Assembly (NCBI GenBank): GCA_023461275.1
Contig: JAEYMI010000056.1
Span: forward strand, 1 to 60,444
Reading direction: 5' to 3'
Length of the DNA stretch: 60,444 nucleotides
Source: Actinomycetes bacterium
GTDB lineage: Bacteria; Actinomycetota; Actinomycetes; Mycobacteriales; Mycobacteriaceae
In this document: positions 24,944 to 33,298 of the stretch, piece by piece
Position numbering within the stretch: the stretch's first letter is position 1
How the letters are laid out: the number at the start of each line of letters is the position of its first letter
Position numbers and translations under genes: made by a program
Notes under the pieces: model-generated
What the model was told of the DNA's origin: nothing
The model's database searches: none
The model's input: the letters and a program-made list of their open reading frames with translations, nothing else

Positions 24944-25858
24944 GTGATCAGAGTGGGACTGACCGGCGGCATCGGCGCCGGCAAATCGACCGTGGCCACC
25001 ACCTTCGTCGAACGCGGCGGCTTTCACATCGACGCCGACAAGATCGCCCGCGAGGTCGTCGAGCCCGGGTCCGAGGGGCTGGGCAGGCTGGTGGAGGCGT
25101 TCGGTAACGGCATTCTCGCCGACGACGGCACACTGAACCGGCCCGCACTCGCCGCGAAGGCTTTCGCCGACGACGAACAGCGGCAGAAGCTGAACTCGAT
25201 CACCCATCCACTCATCGGCGCCCGCACCCAGGAGTTGCTCGATGCGGCCCCCGCCGATGCGATTGTGGTGCAAGATATCCCGCTTCTGGTCGAGAACCAC
25301 ACCGCGCCGTTCTTCCACCTGGTGATCATCGTCGGGGTCGACGCCGAGATCCGGGTGCAGCGCCTGACGACGCACCGTGGTGTGAGCGAATCCGACGCCC
25401 GCGCACGAATCGCGGCACAAGCCACCGACGAGCAGCGCCTCCTGGTCGCCGACGTCTGGCTCGACAACTCAGGCAGCCCCGATGCGCTGGCCGCGGCCGC
25501 CGGCGCACTCTGGGAGGAACGGCTGGTGCCCTACGAGGCGCACGTGCGTGCCGACGTCGTCGCTGATCCGGTGGCGGATCTGGTTGCCGCCGAGCCGAAC
25601 CCGTCGGCGCTCGGAACACGTCTGACCAATCGGCTGTGGGCGATCTGCGGCGACAAGGCGACGCAGATCTCGGTCACTGCTGACGCGACTTCTGGCGCCC
25701 CGATCGAGCTGACCGTCAGGGCCCGCGACACCGATGCCATCACGGCACTGTCAGATCTGCTGCCGCTCGGCGGCTTCGCACACGCCACCGACGGCACGTA
25801 CGGCTCCGCGGATCCGGGGCGTCCCGCACGCGTCCTCGTGGTCGCTCAGGAGTCCTGA
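24944..25858 (+). CDS. coaE: Dephospho-CoA kinase with C-terminal extension
   Basis: Catalyses the last step of coenzyme A synthesis. The kinase core (about 1-200) has Walker A GLTGGIGAGKST at the N terminus, HIDADKIAREVVEPG, ITHPLIGA and QDIPLLVEN in the CoA-binding lid area. The protein is 304 residues, about 100 longer than single-domain CoaE. The tail (RLTNRLWAICGDKA then VTADATSGAPIELTVRARD) resembles the start of the GrpB/UPF0157 domain fused to mycobacterial CoaE, but is too short to be complete. CACACT (24932-24937) lies 6 nt before the GTG start, suggesting a leaderless mRNA. The 3' end overlaps the convergent DUF402 gene by 13 bp. Confidence 0.92.
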   Translation: MIRVGLTGGIGAGKSTVATTFVERGGFHIDADKIAREVVEPGSEGLGRLVEAFGNGILADDGTLNRPALAAKAFADDEQRQKLNSITHPLIGARTQELLDAAPADAIVVQDIPLLVENHTAPFFHLVIIVGVDAEIRVQRLTTHRGVSESDARARIAAQATDEQRLLVADVWLDNSGSPDALAAAAGALWEERLVPYEAHVRADVVADPVADLVAAEPNPSALGTRLTNRLWAICGDKATQISVTADATSGAPIELTVRARDTDAITALSDLLPLGGFAHATDGTYGSADPGRPARVLVVAQES

Positions 25859-26370
25859 TCCAGCCACGTCAGACGCTCGCCGACCTGAGTGGCAAGCCAC
25901 GACTGGACGTCGTGGTGATGTTCGGCTGCGCCAACTAGCGTGCGGGCGGCGATGGCCACTGCTTCCTCGGCCTCTGCCAGGGTGACCAGACCGGCGGTCT
26001 GCGCCTCGAACAACTCGTCGATGTCGATGAGCTCCAGCGGTGTGCCGGGGACGTCGACCAGATCGAGGTACCAATCGACCGAATGCCACCGGCTGTCCTG
26101 GTCGGGTCCGGAGAAGCGACCGACATCGAGGTACAGACGCTGCCCAACTCGGTGTCCCGGTACGAAGTGAAAGATACTGGCCCGGAGACCGAGCGAGGGC
26201 AACAGCCACGATTCCAGGTGGGAGAAGCGCGGGTGGTCCGCGGTTCGCGACATGTACAGCCCGTAGTCGGTGGCCCGGTAGATCTCCACCGGACGTACGA
26301 ATCCCTTGTTGTCGGTGTTGGTCATCGCGGGCACGTCGAAAACCTCGTGCTTGGGTGGGTGGACCGCCAT
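25846..26370 (-). CDS. DUF402 domain protein
   Basis: A 174-residue protein of the DUF402 family, related to FomD and nucleoside-phosphate phosphatases of that fold. Visible family elements: FVRPVEIYRATDYGLYMSR in the first third, FHFVPGHRVGQRLYLDV, then DSRWHSVDWYLDLVDVP and LIDIDELFEA with the Asp/Glu cluster that binds divalent metal in characterised relatives. The substrate is unknown. In M. tuberculosis a homologue sits in the same place between coaE and uvrB. It is divergent from uvrB and shares the short region 26371-26467. Confidence 0.75.
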   Translation of the reverse strand: MAVHPPKHEVFDVPAMTNTDNKGFVRPVEIYRATDYGLYMSRTADHPRFSHLESWLLPSLGLRASIFHFVPGHRVGQRLYLDVGRFSGPDQDSRWHSVDWYLDLVDVPGTPLELIDIDELFEAQTAGLVTLAEAEEAVAIAARTLVGAAEHHHDVQSWLATQVGERLTWLDQDS

Positions 26371-26438
26371 GGGGCAACCTTACGTAGCCGACACGTCCGA
26401 CGTACCACCCGAGCACGGTGTGATCAGGGGGAACACAC

Positions 26439-26461
26439 TTGTCATAGCCGACGTTTACCCT
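26439..26461 (+). promoter_or_regulatory. Predicted PafBC-type promoter of uvrB
   Basis: TTGTCATAG (26439-26447), 8 nt, TACCCT (26456-26461) matches TTGTCRGTG-N8-TAnnnT at seven of nine upstream bases and fully at the -10. The -10 ends 6 nt before the ATG at 26468, predicting a leaderless transcript. Confidence 0.5.
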
Positions 26462-26467
26462 GGCGTT

Positions 26468-28621
26468 ATGGCCTTTGCAGCAGAACGACCGGTCCTCGCG
26501 CACTCCGAGTTCCGCCCGGTCGGCGACATCGAACGCACCGGTGGCCACTTCGAGGTGGTCAGCGAGTACGAACCTGCCGGCGACCAGCCGGCCGCCATCG
26601 ATGACCTGGAACGACGCATCTCCGCGGGCGAAAAGGACATCGTTCTGCTCGGCGCCACCGGAACCGGAAAATCGGCGACCACCGCATGGCTGATCGAACG
26701 GATCCAGCGTCCCACCCTGGTGATGGCACCGAACAAGACGCTCGCCGCTCAGCTGGCCAACGAACTGCGCGAGATGCTGCCGAACAATGCCGTCGAGTAC
26801 TTCGTCTCGTACTACGACTACTACCAACCCGAGGCCTACATCGCCCAGACCGATACCTACATCGAGAAGGACTCCTCGATCAACGACGATGTCGAGCGGT
26901 TGAGGCACTCGGCGACCTCCAACCTCCTGTCCCGACGAGACGTCGTCGTGGTCGCGTCGGTGTCGTGCATCTACGGCCTCGGCACTCCGCAGTCCTATCT
27001 CGACCGATCGGTGGAGATCAGCGTCGGCGAGGAGATCGATCGCGACGCGTTGCTGAGGTTGCTCGTCGACGTGCAGTACACCCGCAACGACATGTCTTTC
27101 ACCCGTGGCGGCTTCCGGGTACGCGGCGACACGGTCGAGATCATCCCGTCCTACGAGGAACTCGCGGTACGCATCGAGTTCTTCGGCGACGAGGTGGAGG
27201 CCCTGTATTACCTGCATCCCCTCACCGGAGATGTTGTCCGACAGGTTGATTCGCTTCGTATCTTTCCGGCCACCCACTACGTCGCCGGTCCGGAGCGCAT
27301 GGAGAAGGCGATGTCGAGCATCGAGACCGAGCTCGAGGAACGGCTCGCCGATCTCGAGGCGAAAGGCAAACTGCTGGAGGCCCAGCGCCTGCGGATGCGC
27401 ACCACCTACGACCTGGAGATGATGCGCCAGGTCGGGTTCTGCTCGGGAATCGAGAATTATTCGCGGCACATCGACGGGCGCCCGGCCGGCAGTGCGCCGG
27501 CGACGCTGATCGACTATTTCCCGGACGATTTCCTGCTTGTGATCGACGAATCGCACGTGACGGTGCCACAGATCGGCGGCATGTACGAAGGTGACATGTC
27601 CCGTAAGCGCAATCTCGTGGACTACGGATTCCGGCTGCCCTCCGCTGTGGACAACCGCCCCCTCACCTGGGACGAGTTCGTGGATCGCATCGGTCAGACG
27701 GTCTATCTGTCGGCGACGCCGGGTCCGTACGAGCTCGGGCAGAGCAACGGAGAGTTCGTCGAGCAGGTCATCAGACCGACCGGACTGATCGATCCGCAGG
27801 TGATCGTCAAGCCGACGAAGGGCCAGATCGACGATCTGATCCACGAGATCCGCCAGCGCACCGAACGTGACGAACGCGTCTTGGTCACCACGCTCACCAA
27901 GAAGATGGCCGAGGATCTCACCGACTACCTCCTCGAAATCGGCATCCGGGTGCGCTATCTGCACTCCGAGGTCGATACCCTGCGCCGGGTGGAGCTGCTG
28001 CGGCAACTCCGTTCCGGTGAGTACGACGTACTCGTCGGCATCAACCTGCTGCGTGAGGGTCTCGACCTCCCGGAGGTCTCGTTGGTGGCGATCCTCGACG
28101 CCGACAAGGAGGGCTTCCTGCGCAGCACCACGTCGCTGATCCAGACCATCGGCCGAGCGGCGCGCAACGTGTCCGGCGAGGTCCACATGTACGCCGACAA
28201 GATCACCGATTCGATGCGCAATGCCATCGACGAAACCGAACGCAGGCGCGAGAAGCAGATCGCCTACAACACCGAACACGGCATCGACCCGAAACCGCTG
28301 CGTAAGAAGATCGCCGACATTCTCGACCAGGTCTACCGGGAGGCCGACGATGCGGTGGCCGTCGGCGGTTCCGGGCGCAACGCCAGCCGTGGACGGCGCG
28401 CTCAGGGCGAAGTATCCAAGGCGGGTAGTTCCGGGGTGATCGAGAAGCGTGACGTCTCGTCGATGCCCCGAGCCGAGTTGGCCGATCTCGTGGCCCAGCT
28501 GACCGACCAGATGATGGCTGCGGCACGCGATCTGCAGTTCGAGTTGGCCGGCCGACTCCGGGATGAGATCGCGGACCTCAAGAAGGAACTACGCGGAATG
28601 GACGCCGCCGGGATACGGTGA
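26468..28621 (+). CDS. uvrB: Excinuclease ABC subunit B
   Basis: The damage-verification helicase-like subunit of nucleotide excision repair, 717 residues from ATG 26468. Walker A GATGTGKS, the beta-hairpin that clamps damaged DNA (YFVSYYDYYQPEAYIAQTDTY region), the helicase motif VIDESHVT, motif V/VI region LVGINLLREGLDLPEVSLV and QTIGRAARN, and a C-terminal UVR motif (MAAARDLQFELAGRLRDEIADLKKEL) that contacts UvrC. An upstream in-frame ATG at 26306 would run through the divergent DUF402 gene and its promoter, so I reject it. A hairpin terminator follows. Confidence 0.97.
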   Translation: MAFAAERPVLAHSEFRPVGDIERTGGHFEVVSEYEPAGDQPAAIDDLERRISAGEKDIVLLGATGTGKSATTAWLIERIQRPTLVMAPNKTLAAQLANELREMLPNNAVEYFVSYYDYYQPEAYIAQTDTYIEKDSSINDDVERLRHSATSNLLSRRDVVVVASVSCIYGLGTPQSYLDRSVEISVGEEIDRDALLRLLVDVQYTRNDMSFTRGGFRVRGDTVEIIPSYEELAVRIEFFGDEVEALYYLHPLTGDVVRQVDSLRIFPATHYVAGPERMEKAMSSIETELEERLADLEAKGKLLEAQRLRMRTTYDLEMMRQVGFCSGIENYSRHIDGRPAGSAPATLIDYFPDDFLLVIDESHVTVPQIGGMYEGDMSRKRNLVDYGFRLPSAVDNRPLTWDEFVDRIGQTVYLSATPGPYELGQSNGEFVEQVIRPTGLIDPQVIVKPTKGQIDDLIHEIRQRTERDERVLVTTLTKKMAEDLTDYLLEIGIRVRYLHSEVDTLRRVELLRQLRSGEYDVLVGINLLREGLDLPEVSLVAILDADKEGFLRSTTSLIQTIGRAARNVSGEVHMYADKITDSMRNAIDETERRREKQIAYNTEHGIDPKPLRKKIADILDQVYREADDAVAVGGSGRNASRGRRAQGEVSKAGSSGVIEKRDVSSMPRAELADLVAQLTDQMMAAARDLQFELAGRLRDEIADLKKELRGMDAAGIR

Positions 28622-28624
28622 TGC

Positions 28625-28650
28625 GGTGATCCCGCGACGTGTGGATCACC
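28625..28650 (+). terminator. Hairpin after uvrB
   Basis: GGTGATCC (28625-28632) pairs with GGATCACC (28643-28650) around a 10-nt loop, 4 bp after the uvrB stop. There is no U tract, so termination is likely but not certain. The rest of 28651-28785 is the promoter region of the stress-protein gene. Confidence 0.55.
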
Positions 28651-28785
28651 ACGATTCGGGGACAAAATAACCGACCTCACACTAATGTGCCCGATCAGGG
28701 GATTTACAGTGTGGGGTAACAAGGTGGGGTCACCGTCAGGTGAGGTCGGGTCGACCTCTGACATTTCGGCATGGAGGTTTGTTGA

Positions 28786-29229
28786 ATGAGCGCTTACACA
28801 ACGGTCGTCGTCGGCACCGATGGCTCTGAGTCGTCGCTGAAGGCTGTTGAACGTGCGGGCGCGTTGGCCGGGGATTCAGCAACTCTGGTGATTGCGTGCG
28901 CGTATTTTCCGAACGATCGTTCCTCGAGTGGTGCGGCCGACGTCTTGAAGGATGAGGCCTATCAGATCCAGGGTTCTTCGCCGACCGAGGAGATCCTTCG
29001 GACCGCCAAGGAGCGCGCCACGCGTGCCGGCGGATCGAAGATCGAACTGCGCGCGGTGAAGGGCGCTCCGGTCGATGCGTTGATGCAGCTGGTGAGCGAT
29101 ACCAAGGCTGATCTACTGGTGGTCGGCAACAAGGGTCTCAACTCCATCGCGGGCCGCCTGCTGGGATCGGTTCCCGCCGATGTCGCGCGCAAGTCCGCGT
29201 GTGACGTTCTGATCGTTCACACCACATAG
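28786..29229 (+). CDS. Universal stress protein, Rv1636-like
   Basis: A 147-residue single UspA domain. It opens TTVVVGTDGSESSLKAVERAG and ends with the nucleotide-binding signature VVGNKGLNSIAGRLLGSVPADVARKSACDVLIVHT (G-x2-G-x9-G-S/T pattern). In M. tuberculosis the protein in this position (Rv1636) binds cAMP; whether this one prefers cAMP or ATP cannot be told here. A well-placed GGAGG before the ATG sets the start. A few bases upstream region (28655-28674) faintly resembles a DosR box. Confidence 0.9.
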   Translation: MSAYTTVVVGTDGSESSLKAVERAGALAGDSATLVIACAYFPNDRSSSGAADVLKDEAYQIQGSSPTEEILRTAKERATRAGGSKIELRAVKGAPVDALMQLVSDTKADLLVVGNKGLNSIAGRLLGSVPADVARKSACDVLIVHTT

Positions 29230-29248
29230 GACGCCGGTGCCCGAGGCG

Positions 29249-31555
29249 TCAGCGCGCCTCGATGTGTGGCATATCGGCAAGGGTGTGCGGCAGCGCCTGA
29301 TCATGCACGACGATCAGGCGCTGCGTCGCACGTGTGAGGGCCACGTAGAGGTCGCTGAGGCCCCGCTCGGACTGGGTGATCAGCTCGGCCGGCTCGACGA
29401 GCACAGTATTGTCGAATTCCAAGCCCTTCGCCGACGCGACCCGCAGCACCCGCGGTGGATCTTCGAGCTCGAGTCCGGCGACGCAGGCGGCGACCTCGTC
29501 GTAGAGCCGGTCGGGGGTGATGATCGCGGTCAAACCGGTCAGGTCTTGTCCGTCCGCGACTCGTACTGCCGTCTCGGCGATGCCGGGTTCTGATGCGCGG
29601 ACCGACACCGGGTCAATAGCGTTGTGCCGCAACGACGTCGGCGGTCGATGGGTCGGATCGATCTCCTCGAGCACTCGCGCCGCATACGTCATGATCTCGC
29701 CGGGGGTGCGGTAGTTGACGGTCAACTCGCGCAGCTGCCACCGGTTGGCCACATAGGGCTCCAACACCGTTCGCCACGACGTGGTGCCCGCCAGGTCACC
29801 GGTCTGGGCGGTATCACCGATGATCGTCATCCAGTGATTGGGTATGCGCCGCATGACCATTCGCCATGCCATCGGAGACAGTTCCTGTGCCTCGTCGACG
29901 ATCACATGGCCGAATGCCCAGTTCCGGTCGCCGATCGCGCGTTCGGCGGTGGTCAACCGCTGCCGGTCGGTCTGGCGTGCCGCGAGATGCTCGGCGTCGA
30001 TGAGGTCGTAGGCCATCAGGATTTCCGGGTCGAGCTCGTCTTCGAGATCCTGTGGGGCAGAACCGGTCAGAATATCGAGCGCGTCCTGGGCGTCGGCCAG
30101 CTGGCGCCGCCACTGGGCGCGTTCTTCTCGTTCTGACTCATCAGTGCCGTAACCGACGAGCTCGGCGAGTTCGTCGAGGAGTGGCACATCGGCCGGGGTG
30201 AAATCGGAACCGTCTGCGCGGTCGGATCGCGGGCGGTACAGCGCGGCGCGATCGGCGTCGGACCACCCCGGAGTGATCTTGCGAATGGCCTTCTCGTCGG
30301 ACCAGAGCTCGCGTAGGAGTTCCTGCGGGGTCAGTGTGGGCCAGAACCGGAGCAGCGCGGCGCGAATATCGGGGTCGGCGGCCATCTCGTCGCGGATGTC
30401 GGCAATATCGTTGGCGCTGAGCAATTGCGACGAGTCCAGCAGGCTGGTCCCGATGGTGCCGGCGTGCCGATGGGCGAGGCCGTCGAGGGCCGCGTTGACG
30501 AAGGCACGCTGCGCCTGGTTGTGCGCGCGGCGTGAACTGCGAGCCTTGCCGCGGGCCGCTTTGATCAGGTCGGAGTCGAGGGCGATTCGGTAGGTATCGA
30601 ATTCGACGTGCTCGGGCTGCGTCGGCAGCGACTGTTTGGCCCGCACGGCCCGCTTCATCACCTCGACCATCGACAATCCGCCCTTGAGCGTCAGGGCCTC
30701 GCGACGTTCGGGGGAGGTTGCGGTCACGCCGGGGAAGAGGTCCCCGACGGTGGAGAGAACCACGCCGGACTCGCCGAGCGATGGCAGCACCTGGGCGATG
30801 TAGGTCAGGAAGTCGGAGTTGGGCCCGATGATCAGAACGCCACTGCGAGAAAGTATTTCGCGATGGGTGTAGAGGAGGTAGGCGGCTCGGTGCAGCGCCA
30901 CCGCGGTCTTTCCGGTGCCGGGACCACCTTGGATCACCGTGACCCCGCGATGTGGCGACCGGATGATGAGGTCCTGTTCCCGCTGGATGGTCTCGACGAT
31001 GTCGGACATCTCGCCGGTCCGGGCCGCATTCATCGCGGCCACCAGTGCCGACTCGTTGACCACGTCGCCGTGTCCAAAGTCATCGGCGTCGGCGTCACCG
31101 GCGATCAGGAACTCATCCGATACCCCTCGCACCGCCCGATTGCGCGTCCGGACATGCCGCCTGCGGGCGATGCCTTCGGGATCGGTCGGGGTCGCCAGAT
31201 AGAACGGTCGCGACAGCGGTGCCCGCCAGTCCAACAGCAGCGTGGTGTCGGCACTGTCATCGTCGAGAACACCGATCCGGCCGATGCGGCGCACCTCGCC
31301 CTCATCGAGATCGAGACGACCGAAGTACAGATTATGTTCTGCCGCATCGAATTTGGCGAGATCCTCGCTGTACATCCGCTCGTAGGACTCGCGCTCTGAT
31401 CGTGCCTGTGGCGTGCCGCCGGACTCGTGAAGTGTGGCGTCGAGCCGACGGCGTGTGTTGGATCGCATCCGATCCAGGCGTGCATAGACCTGGTCGAGGT
31501 GATCCTGTTCCTCGGCGACCCGTGCGTCGACGGTGGTGATGTCGGTTTGGCTCAT
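29249..31555 (-). CDS. helD: HelD-like RNA polymerase-recycling ATPase
   Basis: A 768-residue superfamily 1 UvrD/Rep-type ATPase. The N-terminal 100 residues are coiled and carry the HelD-type segment (RSNTRRRLDATL... RSERESYERMY), which inserts into the RNA polymerase secondary channel in characterised homologues. Walker A is QGGPGTGKTAVALHRAAYLLY near 209-229, Walker B VIVDEAQELSPMAW, motif IV-VI segments TIIGDTAQTGDLAG, LTVNYRTPGEIM and DLYVALTRATQRLIV. HelD releases stalled polymerase and in several actinobacteria gives rifampicin tolerance. Its start overlaps the preceding gene's stop by 4 bp, so it is translationally coupled to a GGCT-like protein. Confidence 0.88.
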   Translation of the reverse strand: MSQTDITTVDARVAEEQDHLDQVYARLDRMRSNTRRRLDATLHESGGTPQARSERESYERMYSEDLAKFDAAEHNLYFGRLDLDEGEVRRIGRIGVLDDDSADTTLLLDWRAPLSRPFYLATPTDPEGIARRRHVRTRNRAVRGVSDEFLIAGDADADDFGHGDVVNESALVAAMNAARTGEMSDIVETIQREQDLIIRSPHRGVTVIQGGPGTGKTAVALHRAAYLLYTHREILSRSGVLIIGPNSDFLTYIAQVLPSLGESGVVLSTVGDLFPGVTATSPERREALTLKGGLSMVEVMKRAVRAKQSLPTQPEHVEFDTYRIALDSDLIKAARGKARSSRRAHNQAQRAFVNAALDGLAHRHAGTIGTSLLDSSQLLSANDIADIRDEMAADPDIRAALLRFWPTLTPQELLRELWSDEKAIRKITPGWSDADRAALYRPRSDRADGSDFTPADVPLLDELAELVGYGTDESEREERAQWRRQLADAQDALDILTGSAPQDLEDELDPEILMAYDLIDAEHLAARQTDRQRLTTAERAIGDRNWAFGHVIVDEAQELSPMAWRMVMRRIPNHWMTIIGDTAQTGDLAGTTSWRTVLEPYVANRWQLRELTVNYRTPGEIMTYAARVLEEIDPTHRPPTSLRHNAIDPVSVRASEPGIAETAVRVADGQDLTGLTAIITPDRLYDEVAACVAGLELEDPPRVLRVASAKGLEFDNTVLVEPAELITQSERGLSDLYVALTRATQRLIVVHDQALPHTLADMPHIEAR

Positions 31556-32283
31556 GACGAATGTGCCAGGGCCGGCGGGAACCCGACAGCATGCGAGGAC
31601 ATCCCGGAGTCGATGGCGGCAGTATTCATCCGGGCGGTCAACCGGTCACGGTTGGCCGGATCGGCAAGCCGGGCGCAGATATCGGCGGCATTGCCGTCGA
31701 AGGTCGGTTCGAGCATCATCGCGCGCAATCTGTTGAACAGGGTCTGTTGATCAGTGAATGGTAGCGCTGTACCCGTGGCGGGGTCGGCGAGGACACCGTG
31801 TGCCGAGTCATAAAGCTCGATGTGGTCGGGAAGTGGCTCGCCGGTCGTCGGCACGACCGGAAAGGTGCTCACTCGCAAGCGGATTCGACGATAGTTCGGC
31901 TCGGTGCGATCAAGCAGCGCGAGTTGCGTCGGGTCCAGCCAGGTCGCAATGGTGTCGAGAACGGCGCCCGGGGAGTGGCGCGGCGCGGCAGCGATGTAGC
32001 CGCGGTGGGACACGTGTGCCGAATGGCCGACCGCCAGGTTGCCGACCCGGACCGGTAACGATCTCAGATCTCCTGTGCCGATGGGGGAGCCCGGCAGGAG
32101 TTTGGCGCGCAAGACCGCCGGTGCGGCGTTGGATCCGACGGCGACCACCAGTGTCCGATCGCGAGATGCCGGTCCCGGGCACATGCCCGGGACCGGTGTC
32201 ACGTCGTCTGTCGCCTGTCGGAGCCAGGGGTACAGATGGGGTGGAAAAGGGTCAGCGTCGGTTATGACGTCGCCTTCCGCCAC
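31552..32283 (-). CDS. Putative gamma-glutamylcyclotransferase-like fold protein
   Basis: A 243-residue protein I do not recognise with certainty. A strand-loop LVVAVGSNAAPAVLRAKL near residue 45-62 resembles the YGSN substrate loop of gamma-glutamylcyclotransferase-like proteins, and LDPTQLALLDRTEPNYRRIRLRV near 117-140 resembles their LD-x-x-E-x-x-Y-R-R segment containing the catalytic Glu. The first 35 residues are Pro-rich and probably flexible. It is sandwiched in an operon, overlapping the DoxX gene by 22 bp upstream and helD by 4 bp downstream, which suggests a linked role. Confidence 0.5.
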   Translation of the reverse strand: MAEGDVITDADPFPPHLYPWLRQATDDVTPVPGMCPGPASRDRTLVVAVGSNAAPAVLRAKLLPGSPIGTGDLRSLPVRVGNLAVGHSAHVSHRGYIAAAPRHSPGAVLDTIATWLDPTQLALLDRTEPNYRRIRLRVSTFPVVPTTGEPLPDHIELYDSAHGVLADPATGTALPFTDQQTLFNRLRAMMLEPTFDGNAADICARLADPANRDRLTARMNTAAIDSGMSSHAVGFPPALAHSS

Positions 32284-33155
32284 CGCCGACGGCCTTCGTC
32301 TCCGGTCTCGACAGCGCGGTCGCGAGCGGTGTTCGCGAGTTCGCGAGCCGAATCGGCCAACTCCGGTGCGTGTTCGCGCACCAACTCGGCTGCTTCGGCC
32401 GACCGGTCCCGGGCCGCCTCGGCGAGTTCCGGGGTGAGCTCGCGGGCCTTGGCGGCCAGTTCGGCCGACTTGTCCCGAGCAACCTCGAGCAGGCCCGGGG
32501 CACGCTTGCGGAACTGCTCGGCTGCCTCGGCCGACTTGTCGGCGGCCACGTGGGAAGCGACGGCCAGCTTGTCGGCAGCGACAGAGGTGCGCTCGCCGAG
32601 GATGTGCGCGCTGTCCTCGGCGCGATCCTTGATCCCGTCCCAGGCCGATGCGCTTGCCGCGGCACCTGCGCCGAATGGAATGGCCGCTGCCACAGCGCTA
32701 CTCACCTCGTCGGCTTTGCGGCGTCCGCGCCACGCGAGCGACGGCTTGCCCTCGGTGTCGACAGCGGCGATCAGCAGGCCGCCGAGCAGGCTGACGTTCT
32801 TGAAGAACTGGGTCCGTTGCTGCTTGCGGACCGCCGGGTCGGTCTCGGACCAGAAATCGTGCCCGGCGATGGTGGTGGGAACCAGCGAACCGGCCAGCGC
32901 GAGCGACGCGACCCGGGGGAACTTGCCGGTGGCAAGGAGTACCCCGCCGGCGACCTGGACGGCACCGTTGATACGGACGAGCGTCACCGGATCGGTCGGT
33001 GCTTTCGCGGTGACGTTGTCGGGAAGTACGGCGACCGCGGTGTCGATGGTGCCCTTCGCGATTTCTGCACGGGGGGCGGGGTGTCGGATGGCGTCGACGC
33101 CCCCGACAACGAAGACGGAAGCGAGCATCGGACGGGCAACGCGGCGAATCAACAC
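32262..33155 (-). CDS. DoxX-family membrane protein with amphipathic helical repeat tail
   Basis: A 297-residue protein from GTG 33155, chosen because AGGAGG lies 6 nt upstream; an ATG at 33176 would place that ribosome site inside the gene. Residues 1-150 are a DoxX-like four-helix membrane domain (VARPMLASVFVVGGVDAIRHP, LVRINGAVQVAGGVLLATGKFPRVASLALAG, FFKNVSLLGGLLIAA). Residues 165-295 are a long Ala/Glu/Arg-rich region with an 11-residue periodic pattern (AADKSAEAAEQ, ARDKSAELAAKARELTPELAEAARDRSAEAAEL), as in apolipoprotein-like or lipid-surface proteins. First gene of the operon with the GGCT-like and helD genes. Confidence 0.7.
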   Translation of the reverse strand: MLIRRVARPMLASVFVVGGVDAIRHPAPRAEIAKGTIDTAVAVLPDNVTAKAPTDPVTLVRINGAVQVAGGVLLATGKFPRVASLALAGSLVPTTIAGHDFWSETDPAVRKQQRTQFFKNVSLLGGLLIAAVDTEGKPSLAWRGRRKADEVSSAVAAAIPFGAGAAASASAWDGIKDRAEDSAHILGERTSVAADKLAVASHVAADKSAEAAEQFRKRAPGLLEVARDKSAELAAKARELTPELAEAARDRSAEAAELVREHAPELADSARELANTARDRAVETGDEGRRRWRKATS

Positions 33156-33298
33156 TGATGGCCTCCTGGGGAGCATTCGGACGGGAGAGCGTTCGGGGCC
33201 GGCAAAGAACGGCTTTTTCGAGGCTACCGGTCGCTGGTGAACGCCGCAGATGCGCTGCTGAGAGGTGGTGTGATCGTCACTTACGCGTTGCGTTCATG

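Noticed and set aside
26431..26446. LexA-type SOS box before uvrB (GAAC-acac-TTGT)
   Set aside because: Only one half-site of TCGAAC-N4-GTTCGA is good; the overlapping TTGTC-N-TACCCT promoter explains the sequence better.
25751..28279. An 842-codon open frame on the minus strand opposite uvrB and coaE
   Set aside because: It is antisense to certain genes, has no family motif, and long antisense frames are expected from third-position GC bias.
28655..28674. DosR-like box before the universal stress protein
   Set aside because: TCGGGGACAAAATAACCGAC keeps only the left half of TTSGGGACTWWAGTCCCSAA; about 13 of 20 positions, not enough to claim hypoxia control.
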